Source: Actinobacteria bacterium OV450
Lineage (GTDB): Bacteria > Actinomycetota > Actinomycetes > Streptomycetales > Streptomycetaceae
Reading direction: 5' to 3'
DNA: 64,000 nt
Assembly: GCA_001298555.1 (NCBI GenBank)
Contig: LJCW01000186.1
Span: 17,226-81,225, forward strand
The position numbers and the translations under genes were made by a program. Shown here piece by piece: positions 45,063 to 53,492 of this stretch (positions are counted from its first letter, which is position 1; the number at the start of each line of letters is the position of its first letter). Below the pieces are notes generated by a model that saw only the letters and a program-made list of their open reading frames with translations, had not been told where the DNA came from and did no database searches.

Positions 45063-46265
45063 ATGGACTTCAGCTTCGGGGCCGAGGACGAGGAACTGCG
45101 CGCCCGCGCCCGCGCCTGGCTCACCGAGCACCTCGTGGGCCCGTACGCGCAGGTCCTCGGCCGCGGCGGACCCGGCAGCGAACACGAGGGCATCGACACC
45201 CGGCGCGCCTGGGAACGCGAACTCGGCCGCGGCGGCTGGATCGGCCAGGGCTGGGACACGGGTCCGGACGAGGACTACGGCAACCGGCGGCTCTCCCTCA
45301 CCGGCCAGGTCGTCTGGGCCGAGGAGTACGCGGCGCTGCGCGCCCCCGGCCGGGTCGGCCACATCGGCGAGAACCTCCTCGCGCCGACCCTGATCGCGTA
45401 CGGGTCCCCGGAGCAGCGCCGCCGCTTCCTGCCCGCCATCGCGCGCGGCGAGGAGCTGTGGTGCCAGGGGTACAGCGAGCCGGGCGCCGGATCCGACCTC
45501 GCGGGCATCCGTACGCGCGCGGTACGGGACGCGGGCCGCGGGTCCCTCCGCGTCACCGGCCAGAAGATCTGGACCTCCCTGGCCCGGGACGCCGACTGGT
45601 GCTTCGTCCTGGCCCGCACCGAACCCGGCTCCCGGCGCCACCGGGGGGTGTCGTTCCTGCTCGTACGGATGGACCAGCCCGGCCGGGTCGAGGTCCGGCC
45701 GATCCGCCAGATGTCGGGGACCTCGGAGTTCAACGAGGTGTTCTTCGACGGAGCGGTGGCGGCGGAGGTCGTGGGCGGGGAGGGCAACGGCTGGACCGTG
45801 GCGATGGGACTGCTCGCCCTGGAGCGCGGGGTCTCCACACTGGTCCAGCAGATCGGGTTCGCGGCGGAGCTGGAGCGGGTGGTGGGGTCCCACCTGTCCT
45901 CGGGCGCCGGGGACCCCGTACTGCGCGAACGCCTGGTACGGCAGTGGGCAGAGCTGCGCACCATGCGCTGGAACGCCCTGCGGACCCTGGGCACCACCGG
46001 CGATCCGGGTGCGCCGAGCGTGGCCAAGCTGCTGTGGGGCGGCTGGCACCGGCGGCTCGGCGAGCTGGCGGTGGAGGTCCGCGGGGCCGCGGCCTGCGCC
46101 GGGCCCGCGGACTGGGCGCCGGGCCTGCCGTACGAACGCGGACTCGACGAGGAGCAGCGCCTGTTCCTGTTCACCCGCGCCGACACCATCTACGGCGGCT
46201 CGGACGAGATCCAGCGGAACATCATCGCCGAGCGCGTGCTCGGCCTGCCTAAGGAGCCCAGGTGA
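45063..46265 (+). CDS. acyl-CoA dehydrogenase
   Basis: 400 residues from ATG 45063, 16 bp after the SDR stop. Family marks: MDFSFGAEDEELRARARAWL, WCQGYSEPGAGSDLAGIRTR, VTGQKIWTSLARDADWCFVL, and the C-terminal TIYGGSDEIQRNIIAERVLG. It oxidises an acyl-CoA to enoyl-CoA. Its stop overlaps the GTG of the alcohol dehydrogenase gene. It is distinct in sequence from the pair at 37381-39461, so it probably acts in another oxidation cycle. Confidence 0.9.
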   Translation: MDFSFGAEDEELRARARAWLTEHLVGPYAQVLGRGGPGSEHEGIDTRRAWERELGRGGWIGQGWDTGPDEDYGNRRLSLTGQVVWAEEYAALRAPGRVGHIGENLLAPTLIAYGSPEQRRRFLPAIARGEELWCQGYSEPGAGSDLAGIRTRAVRDAGRGSLRVTGQKIWTSLARDADWCFVLARTEPGSRRHRGVSFLLVRMDQPGRVEVRPIRQMSGTSEFNEVFFDGAVAAEVVGGEGNGWTVAMGLLALERGVSTLVQQIGFAAELERVVGSHLSSGAGDPVLRERLVRQWAELRTMRWNALRTLGTTGDPGAPSVAKLLWGGWHRRLGELAVEVRGAAACAGPADWAPGLPYERGLDEEQRLFLFTRADTIYGGSDEIQRNIIAERVLGLPKEPR

Positions 46266-47329
46266 GAGGCGTCGTGTTCGACGGCAAGCAGGTCCAGGTG
46301 GTCGAGGATCTGGAGATCCGCGACCCGGGGCCGGGGGAGGTGCTGGTTGCGATCGCGGCGGCCGGGCTGTGCCACAGCGACCTGTCGGTGATCGACGGGA
46401 CGATACCGTTCCCGCCGCCGGTGGTCCTGGGGCACGAGGGCGCGGGGGTGGTGGAGGCGGTCGGGACCGGGGTCACGCACGTGGCGCCGGGCGATCACGT
46501 CTCCCTGTCGACCCTGGCCAACTGCGGGGCCTGCGCCGACTGCGACCGCGGCCGGCCCACCATGTGCCGCAAGGCCATCGGGATGCCGGGGCAGCCGTTC
46601 TCCCGGGGCGGCAAGCCGCTGTTCCAGTTCGCCTCCAACTCGGCGTTCGCGGAACGGACGATCGTCAAGGCCGTCCAGGCCGTGAAGATCCCGGCCGACA
46701 TCCCGCTGACCTCGGCGGCGCTCATCGGCTGCGGCGTCCTGACCGGTGTGGGGGCCGTGCTGAACCGGGCCCGCGTCGACCACGGCGAGTCGGTGGTCGT
46801 CATCGGCACCGGCGGCATCGGGCTCAACGTGATCCAGGGCGCCCGGATCGCGGGCGCGGGCAGCATCGTGGCGGTGGACGCGAACCCGGCCAAGGAGGCG
46901 GTGGCCCGCCGGTTCGGGGCCACGCACTTCATCGACGCCTCCGCCGTGGCGGACTCCTCGGCGGCGGTCCGCGAGATCCTGCCGACGGGCACCGACCACG
47001 CCTTCGAGTGCGTCGGCAGCGTGAAGCTGATCCGCCAGGCCGTCGACCTCCTCGACCGGCACGGACAGGCGGTCCTGCTAGGCGTGCCCGGCTTCAAGGA
47101 GGAGGCCTCGTTCCAGGTCTCGTCCATGTACCTCGACAAGACCATCATGGGCTGCCGGTACGGCTCCTCCCGCCCGCAGCGCGACATCGCCCTGTACGCC
47201 GAGCTCTACCGGCAGGGAAGGCTGCTGCTCGACGAACTCGTCACCGAGGTCTACCCGGTCGAGGACTTCGCCAAGGCCGTCGACGACGCCCACCACGGCC
47301 GCGTGGCCCGCGGGGTGCTCACGTTCTGA
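46262..47329 (+). CDS. zinc-dependent alcohol dehydrogenase
   Basis: 355 residues, start GTG overlapping the previous stop. Catalytic zinc ligands in AAGLCHSDLSV and VVLGHEGAG. Structural zinc site with four Cys in NCGACADCDRGRPTMC. Rossmann motif VVVIGTGGIGLNVIQGARIA and cofactor-binding Asp in VAVDANPAKEA. It oxidises an alcohol, or reduces an aldehyde, using NAD; the substrate is unknown. Together with an aldehyde-to-acid step it could feed the CoA ligases of the regulon. Last gene of the operator-C operon, followed by a terminator. Confidence 0.92.
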   Translation: MRGVVFDGKQVQVVEDLEIRDPGPGEVLVAIAAAGLCHSDLSVIDGTIPFPPPVVLGHEGAGVVEAVGTGVTHVAPGDHVSLSTLANCGACADCDRGRPTMCRKAIGMPGQPFSRGGKPLFQFASNSAFAERTIVKAVQAVKIPADIPLTSAALIGCGVLTGVGAVLNRARVDHGESVVVIGTGGIGLNVIQGARIAGAGSIVAVDANPAKEAVARRFGATHFIDASAVADSSAAVREILPTGTDHAFECVGSVKLIRQAVDLLDRHGQAVLLGVPGFKEEASFQVSSMYLDKTIMGCRYGSSRPQRDIALYAELYRQGRLLLDELVTEVYPVEDFAKAVDDAHHGRVARGVLTF

Positions 47330-47359
47330 CGCGGGGCGACCGCCTCACCGTCGACGGCA

Positions 47360-47388
47360 GGGCCGGCCCCGGCGTGCAGGGCCGGCCC
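47360..47388. terminator. Convergent terminator hairpin
   Basis: Two GGGCCGGCCC blocks (47360-47369 and 47379-47388), each self-complementary, can pair across a 9-nt loop between the alcohol dehydrogenase and flavin reductase genes. Confidence 0.6.
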
Positions 47389-47506
47389 GGTCCCTCGGCG
47401 GCCGGCCCGGGCACGCCGGCGCGGGCGTGCGGCAGGTGGGGCGGGTGCGGGGCCCGTGCAGCACGGCGCATCCGCCTCGTGACGAGGGTGTCCGCGGCGC
47501 GGTCGG

Positions 47507-48148
47507 TCAGGAACTGAAGCGGCCGAAGCGGCCCTTGTGGAAGAGCAGCGGTTCGCCCTCCCCGTCCGCGCCCATGGCCTCGACCCGGCCGACCACGATC
47601 AGGTGGTCCCCGCCGGTGTGCACGGCGTGGATCCGGCAGTCGATCCAGGCGGGCACCGCGGCCAGCCGGGGCGACCCGGTCACGGGGGCCGGGGCGTGGG
47701 CGACCCCGGCGAACTTGTCGGCGCCGCTCATCGCGAAGGCCCGGCACAGCTCGCCCTGACCGGCACCCAGGATGTTGACGCAGAACACCCCGGCGCGGGC
47801 GATCCGCGGCCAGGTGGTCGACGTACGGGCCACCATGAACGTGACCAGGGGCGGGTCCAGGGACAGCGACGCGAAGGACTGGCAGGCGAAGCCGGCGGGA
47901 CCGTCCTCGCCCTCGGCGGGCGGGGCGGTGATGACGGTGACCCCGCTGGCGAAGTTCCCGAGCACGGAGCGGAACTCGGCGGGGCTGACGGGCGCGCGCT
48001 CGTCGTCGCCGACGGCCCGCAGATCGGGGCGCGGCAGCGTGTCGACGTGGCCGGGGTCCGGGTCCCGCTCCGTCGGGGCGGAGGTGGGGGAGCCGACTGA
48101 CCTGAGGTATCGGACGACGGTGGCCGCCATCCCTGCGTGTCCCATCAC
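47507..48148 (-). CDS. flavin reductase family protein
   Basis: 213 residues from GTG 48148; the ATG right after, or ATG 48130, are alternatives. The conserved domain starts at about residue 55: PAEFRSVLGNFASGVTVITA, then GFACQSFASLSLDPPLVTFM and RIARAGVFCVNILGAGQGEL, and ends with HFNV-like LLFHKGRFGRF. It reduces FMN or FAD with NAD(P)H to feed a two-component monooxygenase. No oxygenase component is adjacent; the flavoprotein at 53493-54731 has its own FAD and NADPH sites. A perfect operator (site D) begins 15 bp before the start codon. Confidence 0.9.
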   Translation of the reverse strand: MMGHAGMAATVVRYLRSVGSPTSAPTERDPDPGHVDTLPRPDLRAVGDDERAPVSPAEFRSVLGNFASGVTVITAPPAEGEDGPAGFACQSFASLSLDPPLVTFMVARTSTTWPRIARAGVFCVNILGAGQGELCRAFAMSGADKFAGVAHAPAPVTGSPRLAAVPAWIDCRIHAVHTGGDHLIVVGRVEAMGADGEGEPLLFHKGRFGRFSS

Positions 48149-48162
48149 CTTCCCGATTGAAG

Positions 48163-48177
48163 CTGACGATCCGTCAG
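48163..48177. promoter_or_regulatory. Operator D (12/12)
   Basis: Perfect CTGACGATCCGTCAG palindrome, 15 bp upstream of the flavin reductase start and about 80 bp upstream of the divergent membrane-protein gene. Confidence 0.78.
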
Positions 48178-48259
48178 ATGGGAAGGGTCATGAGTCGGCG
48201 ACCCGGAAAGGTGTATCGTCCCGAGTGGTTGAACGTGTTCAATCGGTGGGGTGGGGGCC

Positions 48260-49228
48260 ATGGGCACACCAGAGGCGTACGGGCCGCAGCCGGTTCCGCA
48301 GCCGGTTCCGCAGCCGGGGCCGGATCCGGTTCCGCAACCGGCTCCGGCCGTGCGCGCCGGACGGTGGTCACACCTGGCGACCGGGGCCGACCTGGCCTTC
48401 ATGGCGCAGCTCGTCGTGGCGGGGGCGGTCTTCCTCGCCACCGCCGGCATGCGCGACGACCACGGCACTGGCTTCGCGGGAGGCGCCCTCTCCTACGCTC
48501 CCCGGGTGCTCCTCCTGGTCGTGCTCGCCGCGTACCTGCACTGGCTGCTGTTCACCCTCCCCGCGATGGCGCTGGCACGGCTCCTGGGCACCACGCGGTG
48601 GGCGGCGGCCCGGGCGGCGGTGGGCGCCGCCGCGGTGTCCGCGGTCTACGCGTGGGGGGCCGCGGCCCTGTGGGACGTCCCGTTCGGCTGGTCGGCGGCC
48701 TGGGTCGCGGGCACCGGGCTGCTCCCGGTGACGGCGGCCTGGTACGCGCGCCACCGGTTCCTGGGGTGGGTCGCGATGGCGGCCCGGATCGGCGCCGTCA
48801 CCGGGATCGCCCTGCTCCTCGCCGCCTTCGGCGGCTTCCTCCTGGAGCGGACCCGCTGGCACGCGTACGAGGCGCCCCGGCTGGACCGGAGCCGCTACGT
48901 CGGGGAGTGGACCGGCGCCGGCGGGGCGTACCGCCTGCGGCTGGGCGAGGACGGCGCGGCGGAGGCCGGCAACCTGCCGCTGGCCGAGGGGCACGTCGGA
49001 GTGTGGGACAGCTGCTCGGGGACCGGGACGTGGAGGTTCGAGCCGCAGCGGGACTCCGGCGGCCCCTTCCACCGCGGGCCGCGGGACCGCGTCACGCTCA
49101 CGATCGAGGGCTGCCGCTTCGGCGACTGGGAGGTGGCCGGAACGGCCGCCCGGCCCGAGCTGTTCTACGTCGACCGTGATCCGGGCGGCCCGGGCGGCCC
49201 GGACGTCACCATCCTGTACCGCCTGTAG
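48260..49228 (+). CDS. four- to five-span membrane protein with an extracytoplasmic C-terminal domain
   Basis: 322 residues from ATG 48260 (GTG 48251 also possible). A Pro/Gln-rich N-terminal tail (PQPVPQPVPQPGPDPVPQ) precedes about five hydrophobic helices (FMAQLVVAGAVFLATAG, VLLLVVLAAYLHWLLFTLPA, AAVGAAAVSAVYAWGAAAL, IGAVTGIALLLAAFGGFLL). The last 110 residues form a soluble beta-rich domain (YVGEWTGAGGAYRLRLGEDG, VTLTIEGCRFGDWEV) with two Cys. I do not recognise the family. It shares the control region of operator D with flavin reductase, but membership of the regulon is unsure. Confidence 0.7.
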   Translation: MGTPEAYGPQPVPQPVPQPGPDPVPQPAPAVRAGRWSHLATGADLAFMAQLVVAGAVFLATAGMRDDHGTGFAGGALSYAPRVLLLVVLAAYLHWLLFTLPAMALARLLGTTRWAAARAAVGAAAVSAVYAWGAAALWDVPFGWSAAWVAGTGLLPVTAAWYARHRFLGWVAMAARIGAVTGIALLLAAFGGFLLERTRWHAYEAPRLDRSRYVGEWTGAGGAYRLRLGEDGAAEAGNLPLAEGHVGVWDSCSGTGTWRFEPQRDSGGPFHRGPRDRVTLTIEGCRFGDWEVAGTAARPELFYVDRDPGGPGGPDVTILYRL

Positions 49229-49364
49229 CGCGGGGCCCGCTGTTCGCCCGTACGGGTGAACCACCGCCCCCGCAGGACCCGTACGCCGGACAGCCCCGGG
49301 AGACGTCGGCATCGTGGCCCCCGGCCCCGATCCACGGTCCCACCCGTCACCCAGGAGGATGCGC

Positions 49365-50156
49365 ATGCTCGGCACCGACTTCCGCACCGGATCGCCCGTC
49401 TGGCTCGACCTCGGCAGCCCCGACACCGACGGCGCCGCCGCCTTCTACACCGCGGTCTTCGGCTGGTCCTTCACCGCGCTGGGCCCCGAGGCCGGCGGTT
49501 ACGGGTTCTTCCAGATCGACGGCAAGACCGTCGCCGCGCTCGGGCCGCTCACCGAGGACGGGGCGAACACCGCCTGGATGGTGCACTTCATGAGCCCGGA
49601 CGTGGAGGCCACCGTCACGGCCGTCCGGTCCGGCGGCGGGGAGATCCGGATGGAGCCCGTGGACGTCATGGGCGAGGGCTGGCTCGCGCAGGCCACCGAC
49701 CCGCAGGGAGCGGAGTTCGCCGTCTGGCAGCCCGGCAAGACCGCCGGGCTGGGGCGCGTCTCCGAGGAGAACTCCCTGGTGTGGGCGGAACTGCACGTAC
49801 CCGACCCCGCCGCCGCCATCGAGTTCTACCGCGGCGTCTTCGGCTGGCGCAGCCAGGAGATGCAGACGCCCGGTATGACCTACCGCGTGCTGAGCCTGGC
49901 GGACGGCGACCAGCAGCAGACCTCGTTCGGCGGCGTCGCACCGATGGGAGAGGGCGCGGGCGGCGGAGTCGAGAAGCCGCGCTGGGTGCCGTACTTCCAC
50001 GTCGCGGACGTCGACGCCACCGTCAGCGCGGTCAAGGAGAACCGCGGATCGGTGCTCATGCCCGCGGCCGACGTGCCCGGCGTCGGACGCATCTCGTGGG
50101 TGGCGGACCCGTCCGGCGCCGTGTTCGCCCTCCTGAAGCCCGACCCCCGGATGTGA
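49365..50156 (+). CDS. VOC-family protein (two glyoxalase-like domains)
   Basis: 263 residues from ATG 49365, six bases after AGGAGG. Two vicinal-oxygen-chelate modules: SPVWLDLGSPDTDGAAAFYT with FGWSF in the first, and LVWAELHVPDPAAAIEFYRG with FGWRSQEM in the second; each ends with a FAVW or FALL strand. Enzyme activity is uncertain, since metal-ligand residues are not clear. It is a paralogue in layout of the VOC protein before afsK at 61956-62756. Convergent with the enoyl-CoA hydratase gene. Confidence 0.88.
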   Translation: MLGTDFRTGSPVWLDLGSPDTDGAAAFYTAVFGWSFTALGPEAGGYGFFQIDGKTVAALGPLTEDGANTAWMVHFMSPDVEATVTAVRSGGGEIRMEPVDVMGEGWLAQATDPQGAEFAVWQPGKTAGLGRVSEENSLVWAELHVPDPAAAIEFYRGVFGWRSQEMQTPGMTYRVLSLADGDQQQTSFGGVAPMGEGAGGGVEKPRWVPYFHVADVDATVSAVKENRGSVLMPAADVPGVGRISWVADPSGAVFALLKPDPRM

Positions 50157-50168
50157 GCGGAGCCGCTG

Positions 50169-50981
50169 CTACCGCCCGAGGTACTTGGGCGGGCGGCGCT
50201 CCACGAAGCTCGCCACCCCCTCGTTCGCGTCGGCGGTGGTCATGTTGATCTCCTGAGCGGTGGCCTCGGCGGCCAGCGCGGCCGCCCGGCCACTGTCCAG
50301 GGAGGCGTTGACCAGCTGCTTCGTCAGTGCGAGGGCGCGGGTCGGGCCCTGCGCGAGGCGCTCCGCCCACGCGCGGGCGGTGGCCTCCAGCTCCTCGCCC
50401 CGAACCACCCGGTTGACCAGGCCGAGCCGTGCGGCCTCGGCCGCCGGGACGGCGTCGCCGAAGAACATCAGCTCCTTGGCCTTCTGCGGGCCGATCAGGC
50501 GCGGCAGCAGGTACGCGCCCCCTCCGTCGGGGACCAGGCCGCGGCGGACGAACACCTCGATGAACCGGGCCGATTCGGCGGCGATGACGAGGTCGCAGGC
50601 GAGCGCCAGGTGCGCGCCGATGCCGGCGGCCGTGCCGTTGACGGCGGCGATGACGGGCTTCTCGCAGTCGAGCACGGCGGTGATCAGGCGCTGGGCGCCG
50701 AGCCGGATCATGCGGGCCACGTCGCCCGCGATCCGCTCGCCCGGTGCGGCGGGGGCGGCGCGCAGGTCGGCGCCCGCACAGAAGCCCTTGCCGGTGGCGG
50801 TGACGACGACGGCCCGCACGGCGGGGTCGGCGCTGGCCTCGCCGAGCAGGGCGATGACGCGCTCGCGCTGGTCCCAGGTCACGGCGTTCATGGCCTCGGG
50901 ACGGTTGAGGGTGATCCACGAGACACCGTCCTCGATCCGGTGCAGCACTTCGCCGGCGGGGCCGTGGGGGGCGCTGGTCAT
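50169..50981 (-). CDS. enoyl-CoA hydratase
   Basis: 270 residues. Crotonase motifs: WITLNRPEAMNAVTWDQRER, oxyanion-hole TATGKGFCAGADLRA, second loop AAVNGTAAGIGAHLALACDL, and VRRGLVPDGGGAYLLPRLIG with a likely acid/base residue region. It adds water to 2-enoyl-CoA in beta-oxidation. It lies 102 bp downstream of the ADP-forming CoA ligase gene on the same strand and is probably co-transcribed from the promoter controlled by sites E1/E2. Confidence 0.92.
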   Translation of the reverse strand: MTSAPHGPAGEVLHRIEDGVSWITLNRPEAMNAVTWDQRERVIALLGEASADPAVRAVVVTATGKGFCAGADLRAAPAAPGERIAGDVARMIRLGAQRLITAVLDCEKPVIAAVNGTAAGIGAHLALACDLVIAAESARFIEVFVRRGLVPDGGGAYLLPRLIGPQKAKELMFFGDAVPAAEAARLGLVNRVVRGEELEATARAWAERLAQGPTRALALTKQLVNASLDSGRAAALAAEATAQEINMTTADANEGVASFVERRPPKYLGR

Positions 50982-51083
50982 GGACTGGACTCCCGTTCGG
51001 AGTGGTGGTGGTTTCCGCGGTGGCGCGCGGGTGGGGCCCAGCGCGGTCGGGGCCCAGCGCGGGAGGGGCCCCGTGCGGGTGGG

Positions 51084-53318
51084 TCAGCGGCAGACGGCGA
51101 GCGCGTCCAGTGCCACCGCCCCCTGCCCGCGCGGAAGCACCATCAGCGGGTTGACGTCCAGTTCCGCCAGGGAGCCGCCCAGCTCCAGCGCCATCCGCTG
51201 CACCCGCAGCACGACTTCGACCAGCGCGTCGACGTCCGCCGGCGGCGCCCCCCGGACCCCCTCCAGCAGGGCGCGGCCGCGCAGTTCGCTCAGCATCGCG
51301 CGCGCCTGGTCCTCGCCGAACGGCGGGACGCGTACCGCCGCGTCGTGGAGCACCTCCACCAGGACCCCGCCCAGGCCCACGGTGACGGTCGGCCCGAAGA
51401 GGTCGTCCTGGGTGACCCCGACGACCATCTCGACCCCGCGCTCCACCATCTGGCACACGAGGATTCCGTCGAGCGGGACGTTCTCGTAGCGGGCGATGTC
51501 CGTCAGCTCCCGGTAGGCGTCCCGGATCTGGCTCGCCGAGGTGAGGCCGATCTTCACCAGGCCCAGCTCCGTCTTGTGCGCCAGCTGCGGTCCCGAGGCC
51601 TTCATCACCACCGGGTAGCCGACCAGGCCGGCCGCCCGGACCGCCGCCGCCGCGCTGGTCACGAGCTGCTCGCGGGGGACCCGTATCCCGTAGGCCCGCA
51701 ACAGCTGTTTCGCCGCGTGCTCGCTGAGCTGCTGGCCCGGGCGCATCAGCGCCTGCGCCTTGCGGTACGAGGGGGACGGGGTCCGCGGTGCGTCCTCGAA
51801 GGGGGAGCGGTAGGCGGCGGTGAAGCGGTGGTGGCCGAGGTAGGCGCGGACGGCGGTGATGCAGTTGCCGAAGGTGCGGAAGGTGGCCACCCGGGAGGAG
51901 CCGAGCAGGGTGGTGCGGTAGGCCTCCTCGGTGCCGACCGGGGAGCCCCAGACCACGCAGACCAGCTTGTCGCTCTGCTCGGCCGCGTCCACCAGGTCCT
52001 GCGCGAGCTTGTCGCTCATGGGCGGGAAGGGCCCGGTGATGGGACAGATCAGCACGCCCACGGAGGGGTCGGCGAGGATCGCGTCGATGATCTTCCGGCC
52101 CCGCCAGTCGCCGACGGGGTGGCCGCCGTTGTCCACCGGGTTGGCGACGTTCAGGTACTGCGGTATCCACTGGTGGAGCTCGTCCTGCTTGGCCGGGGAG
52201 AGGGTGGGGAGGCTGAGTCCCGCCTCGGTCGCCAGGTCGGAGAAGTGCGCTCCGGTGCCGCCGGAGATGGAGTACACGACGACCCCGTCGGCCTGCGGTG
52301 TGCGGGCCCGGGCGAGCAGCGCTGCGGTGTCCTGGAGCTCGTCCAGTCCGTCGACGCGGATGACGCCGAACTGCCGCATCGCGGCGTCCACGACGGTGTC
52401 GGCGCCGGTCAGCTTCCCGGTGTGGGAGGCGGCCGTCCGGGCCCCGGTCTCGGTGCGGCCGACCTTGACGGCCACGACGGGGACGCCGTTGCGGGCGGCC
52501 CGGTCGGCGGCCAGCAGGAAGGAACGGCCGTCCTTGAGGCCCTCCACGTAGCAGGCGATGGCGCCGACCTCGGGCTGCTCGGCGAAGTAGGAGATGAAGT
52601 CGGAGGTTTCGAGGTCGGCCTCGTTGCCCGTGGGAGCCCAGTGGGAGAGCCGGATGCCCAGCTCCTGGAGGGTGTAGACGGGACGGCCCTGGTGGCCGGA
52701 CTGGGTGATCAGGGCGATCGCCGGGCCGTCGAGGTCGTCGCGGAACTCCTCGAAGGCGTTGAGGTTGGTGTTGGGTCCGAGGAGGCGAAGGCCCGACCGC
52801 CGCACGGCTGCGGCGAGCCGGTCCTGGGCGGCGGCGCCCGCGTCCCCGGTCTCGGCGAAGCCGGAGGCGAAGGCGACGGCGAACTTGACCTTGGCCTCGG
52901 CCAGTTCCTCGATCACGGGCAGCGGATCGCCGACGAGGAGGACGGCGAGGTCGACCTGCTCGGGCAGGTCGGCCACGGACGCGTGGCAGGCCAGTCCGAA
53001 GACGGTGGGGCGGGTGGGGTGCACGGGGTGGATCCGGGCGCCGACGCGCTCCGCCCAGGCGATGAGCTGGCGCGTGATGCCGGTGTTCGGTCTGCCCTCG
53101 GCGTCGGAGGCTCCGATGACGGCCACGGACTCGGGCCGGAAGAGCCGGTCCAGGTCGGGGACATCGGCGTGCAGGGGCCGTCCGCTGACGTCCACCGCGA
53201 CCGTGTCCGAGGCGGACGGCGCCGCCGTGGAGTGGACCGCCGTCCTGGGGGTCTCCCCGCAGGCCTCGACACGTGCGCGGAAGTCGGTGGTGAGGGTGCC
53301 GTGAGTAGATCCAAGCAT
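51084..53318 (-). CDS. ADP-forming acyl-CoA synthetase (acetate-CoA ligase family)
   Basis: 744 residues. Order: N-terminal CoA-binding Rossmann domain (LFRPESVAVIGASDAEGRPN), two succinyl-CoA-synthetase-like domains with phospho-His in RTAASHTGKLTGADTVVDA (about residue 300), and a C-terminal ATP-grasp domain (LLRAYGIRVPREQLVTSAAA, LVGYPVVMKASGPQLAHKTE, LAELDVNPLMVLPRGQG). It makes or breaks an acyl-CoA with ATP/ADP through a phospho-enzyme. Two operators (E1, E2) sit 36-74 bp upstream, making it one of the most clearly tagged members of the regulon. Confidence 0.9.
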   Translation of the reverse strand: MLGSTHGTLTTDFRARVEACGETPRTAVHSTAAPSASDTVAVDVSGRPLHADVPDLDRLFRPESVAVIGASDAEGRPNTGITRQLIAWAERVGARIHPVHPTRPTVFGLACHASVADLPEQVDLAVLLVGDPLPVIEELAEAKVKFAVAFASGFAETGDAGAAAQDRLAAAVRRSGLRLLGPNTNLNAFEEFRDDLDGPAIALITQSGHQGRPVYTLQELGIRLSHWAPTGNEADLETSDFISYFAEQPEVGAIACYVEGLKDGRSFLLAADRAARNGVPVVAVKVGRTETGARTAASHTGKLTGADTVVDAAMRQFGVIRVDGLDELQDTAALLARARTPQADGVVVYSISGGTGAHFSDLATEAGLSLPTLSPAKQDELHQWIPQYLNVANPVDNGGHPVGDWRGRKIIDAILADPSVGVLICPITGPFPPMSDKLAQDLVDAAEQSDKLVCVVWGSPVGTEEAYRTTLLGSSRVATFRTFGNCITAVRAYLGHHRFTAAYRSPFEDAPRTPSPSYRKAQALMRPGQQLSEHAAKQLLRAYGIRVPREQLVTSAAAAVRAAGLVGYPVVMKASGPQLAHKTELGLVKIGLTSASQIRDAYRELTDIARYENVPLDGILVCQMVERGVEMVVGVTQDDLFGPTVTVGLGGVLVEVLHDAAVRVPPFGEDQARAMLSELRGRALLEGVRGAPPADVDALVEVVLRVQRMALELGGSLAELDVNPLMVLPRGQGAVALDALAVCR

Positions 53319-53353
53319 CGTTCCGCCCGCTCCTGCTCGATGAAGCTCAATAA

Positions 53354-53368
53354 CTGACGCGTAGTCAG
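53354..53368. promoter_or_regulatory. Operator E1 (11/12)
   Basis: CTGACGCGTAGTCAG, one mismatch; 36 bp upstream of the ADP-forming ligase start, in tandem with E2 at 24-bp centre spacing. Confidence 0.7.
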
Positions 53369-53377
53369 ATTACTGAA

Positions 53378-53392
53378 CTGACGCGCCGTCAG
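53378..53392. promoter_or_regulatory. Operator E2 (12/12)
   Basis: Perfect CTGACGCGCCGTCAG. The 24-bp distance to E1 is a little over two helical turns, allowing two repressor dimers to bind on nearly the same DNA face. Confidence 0.75.
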
Positions 53393-53492
53393 GAACAGTG
53401 CTGCGCAGGAAAGTGGTGGAGGTGGTGTGGGGAACGGTGACAGATCCCTCCGGGGCGGGTCCAGGGCGCGATTCGGCCGCTTCCGTGGCCGG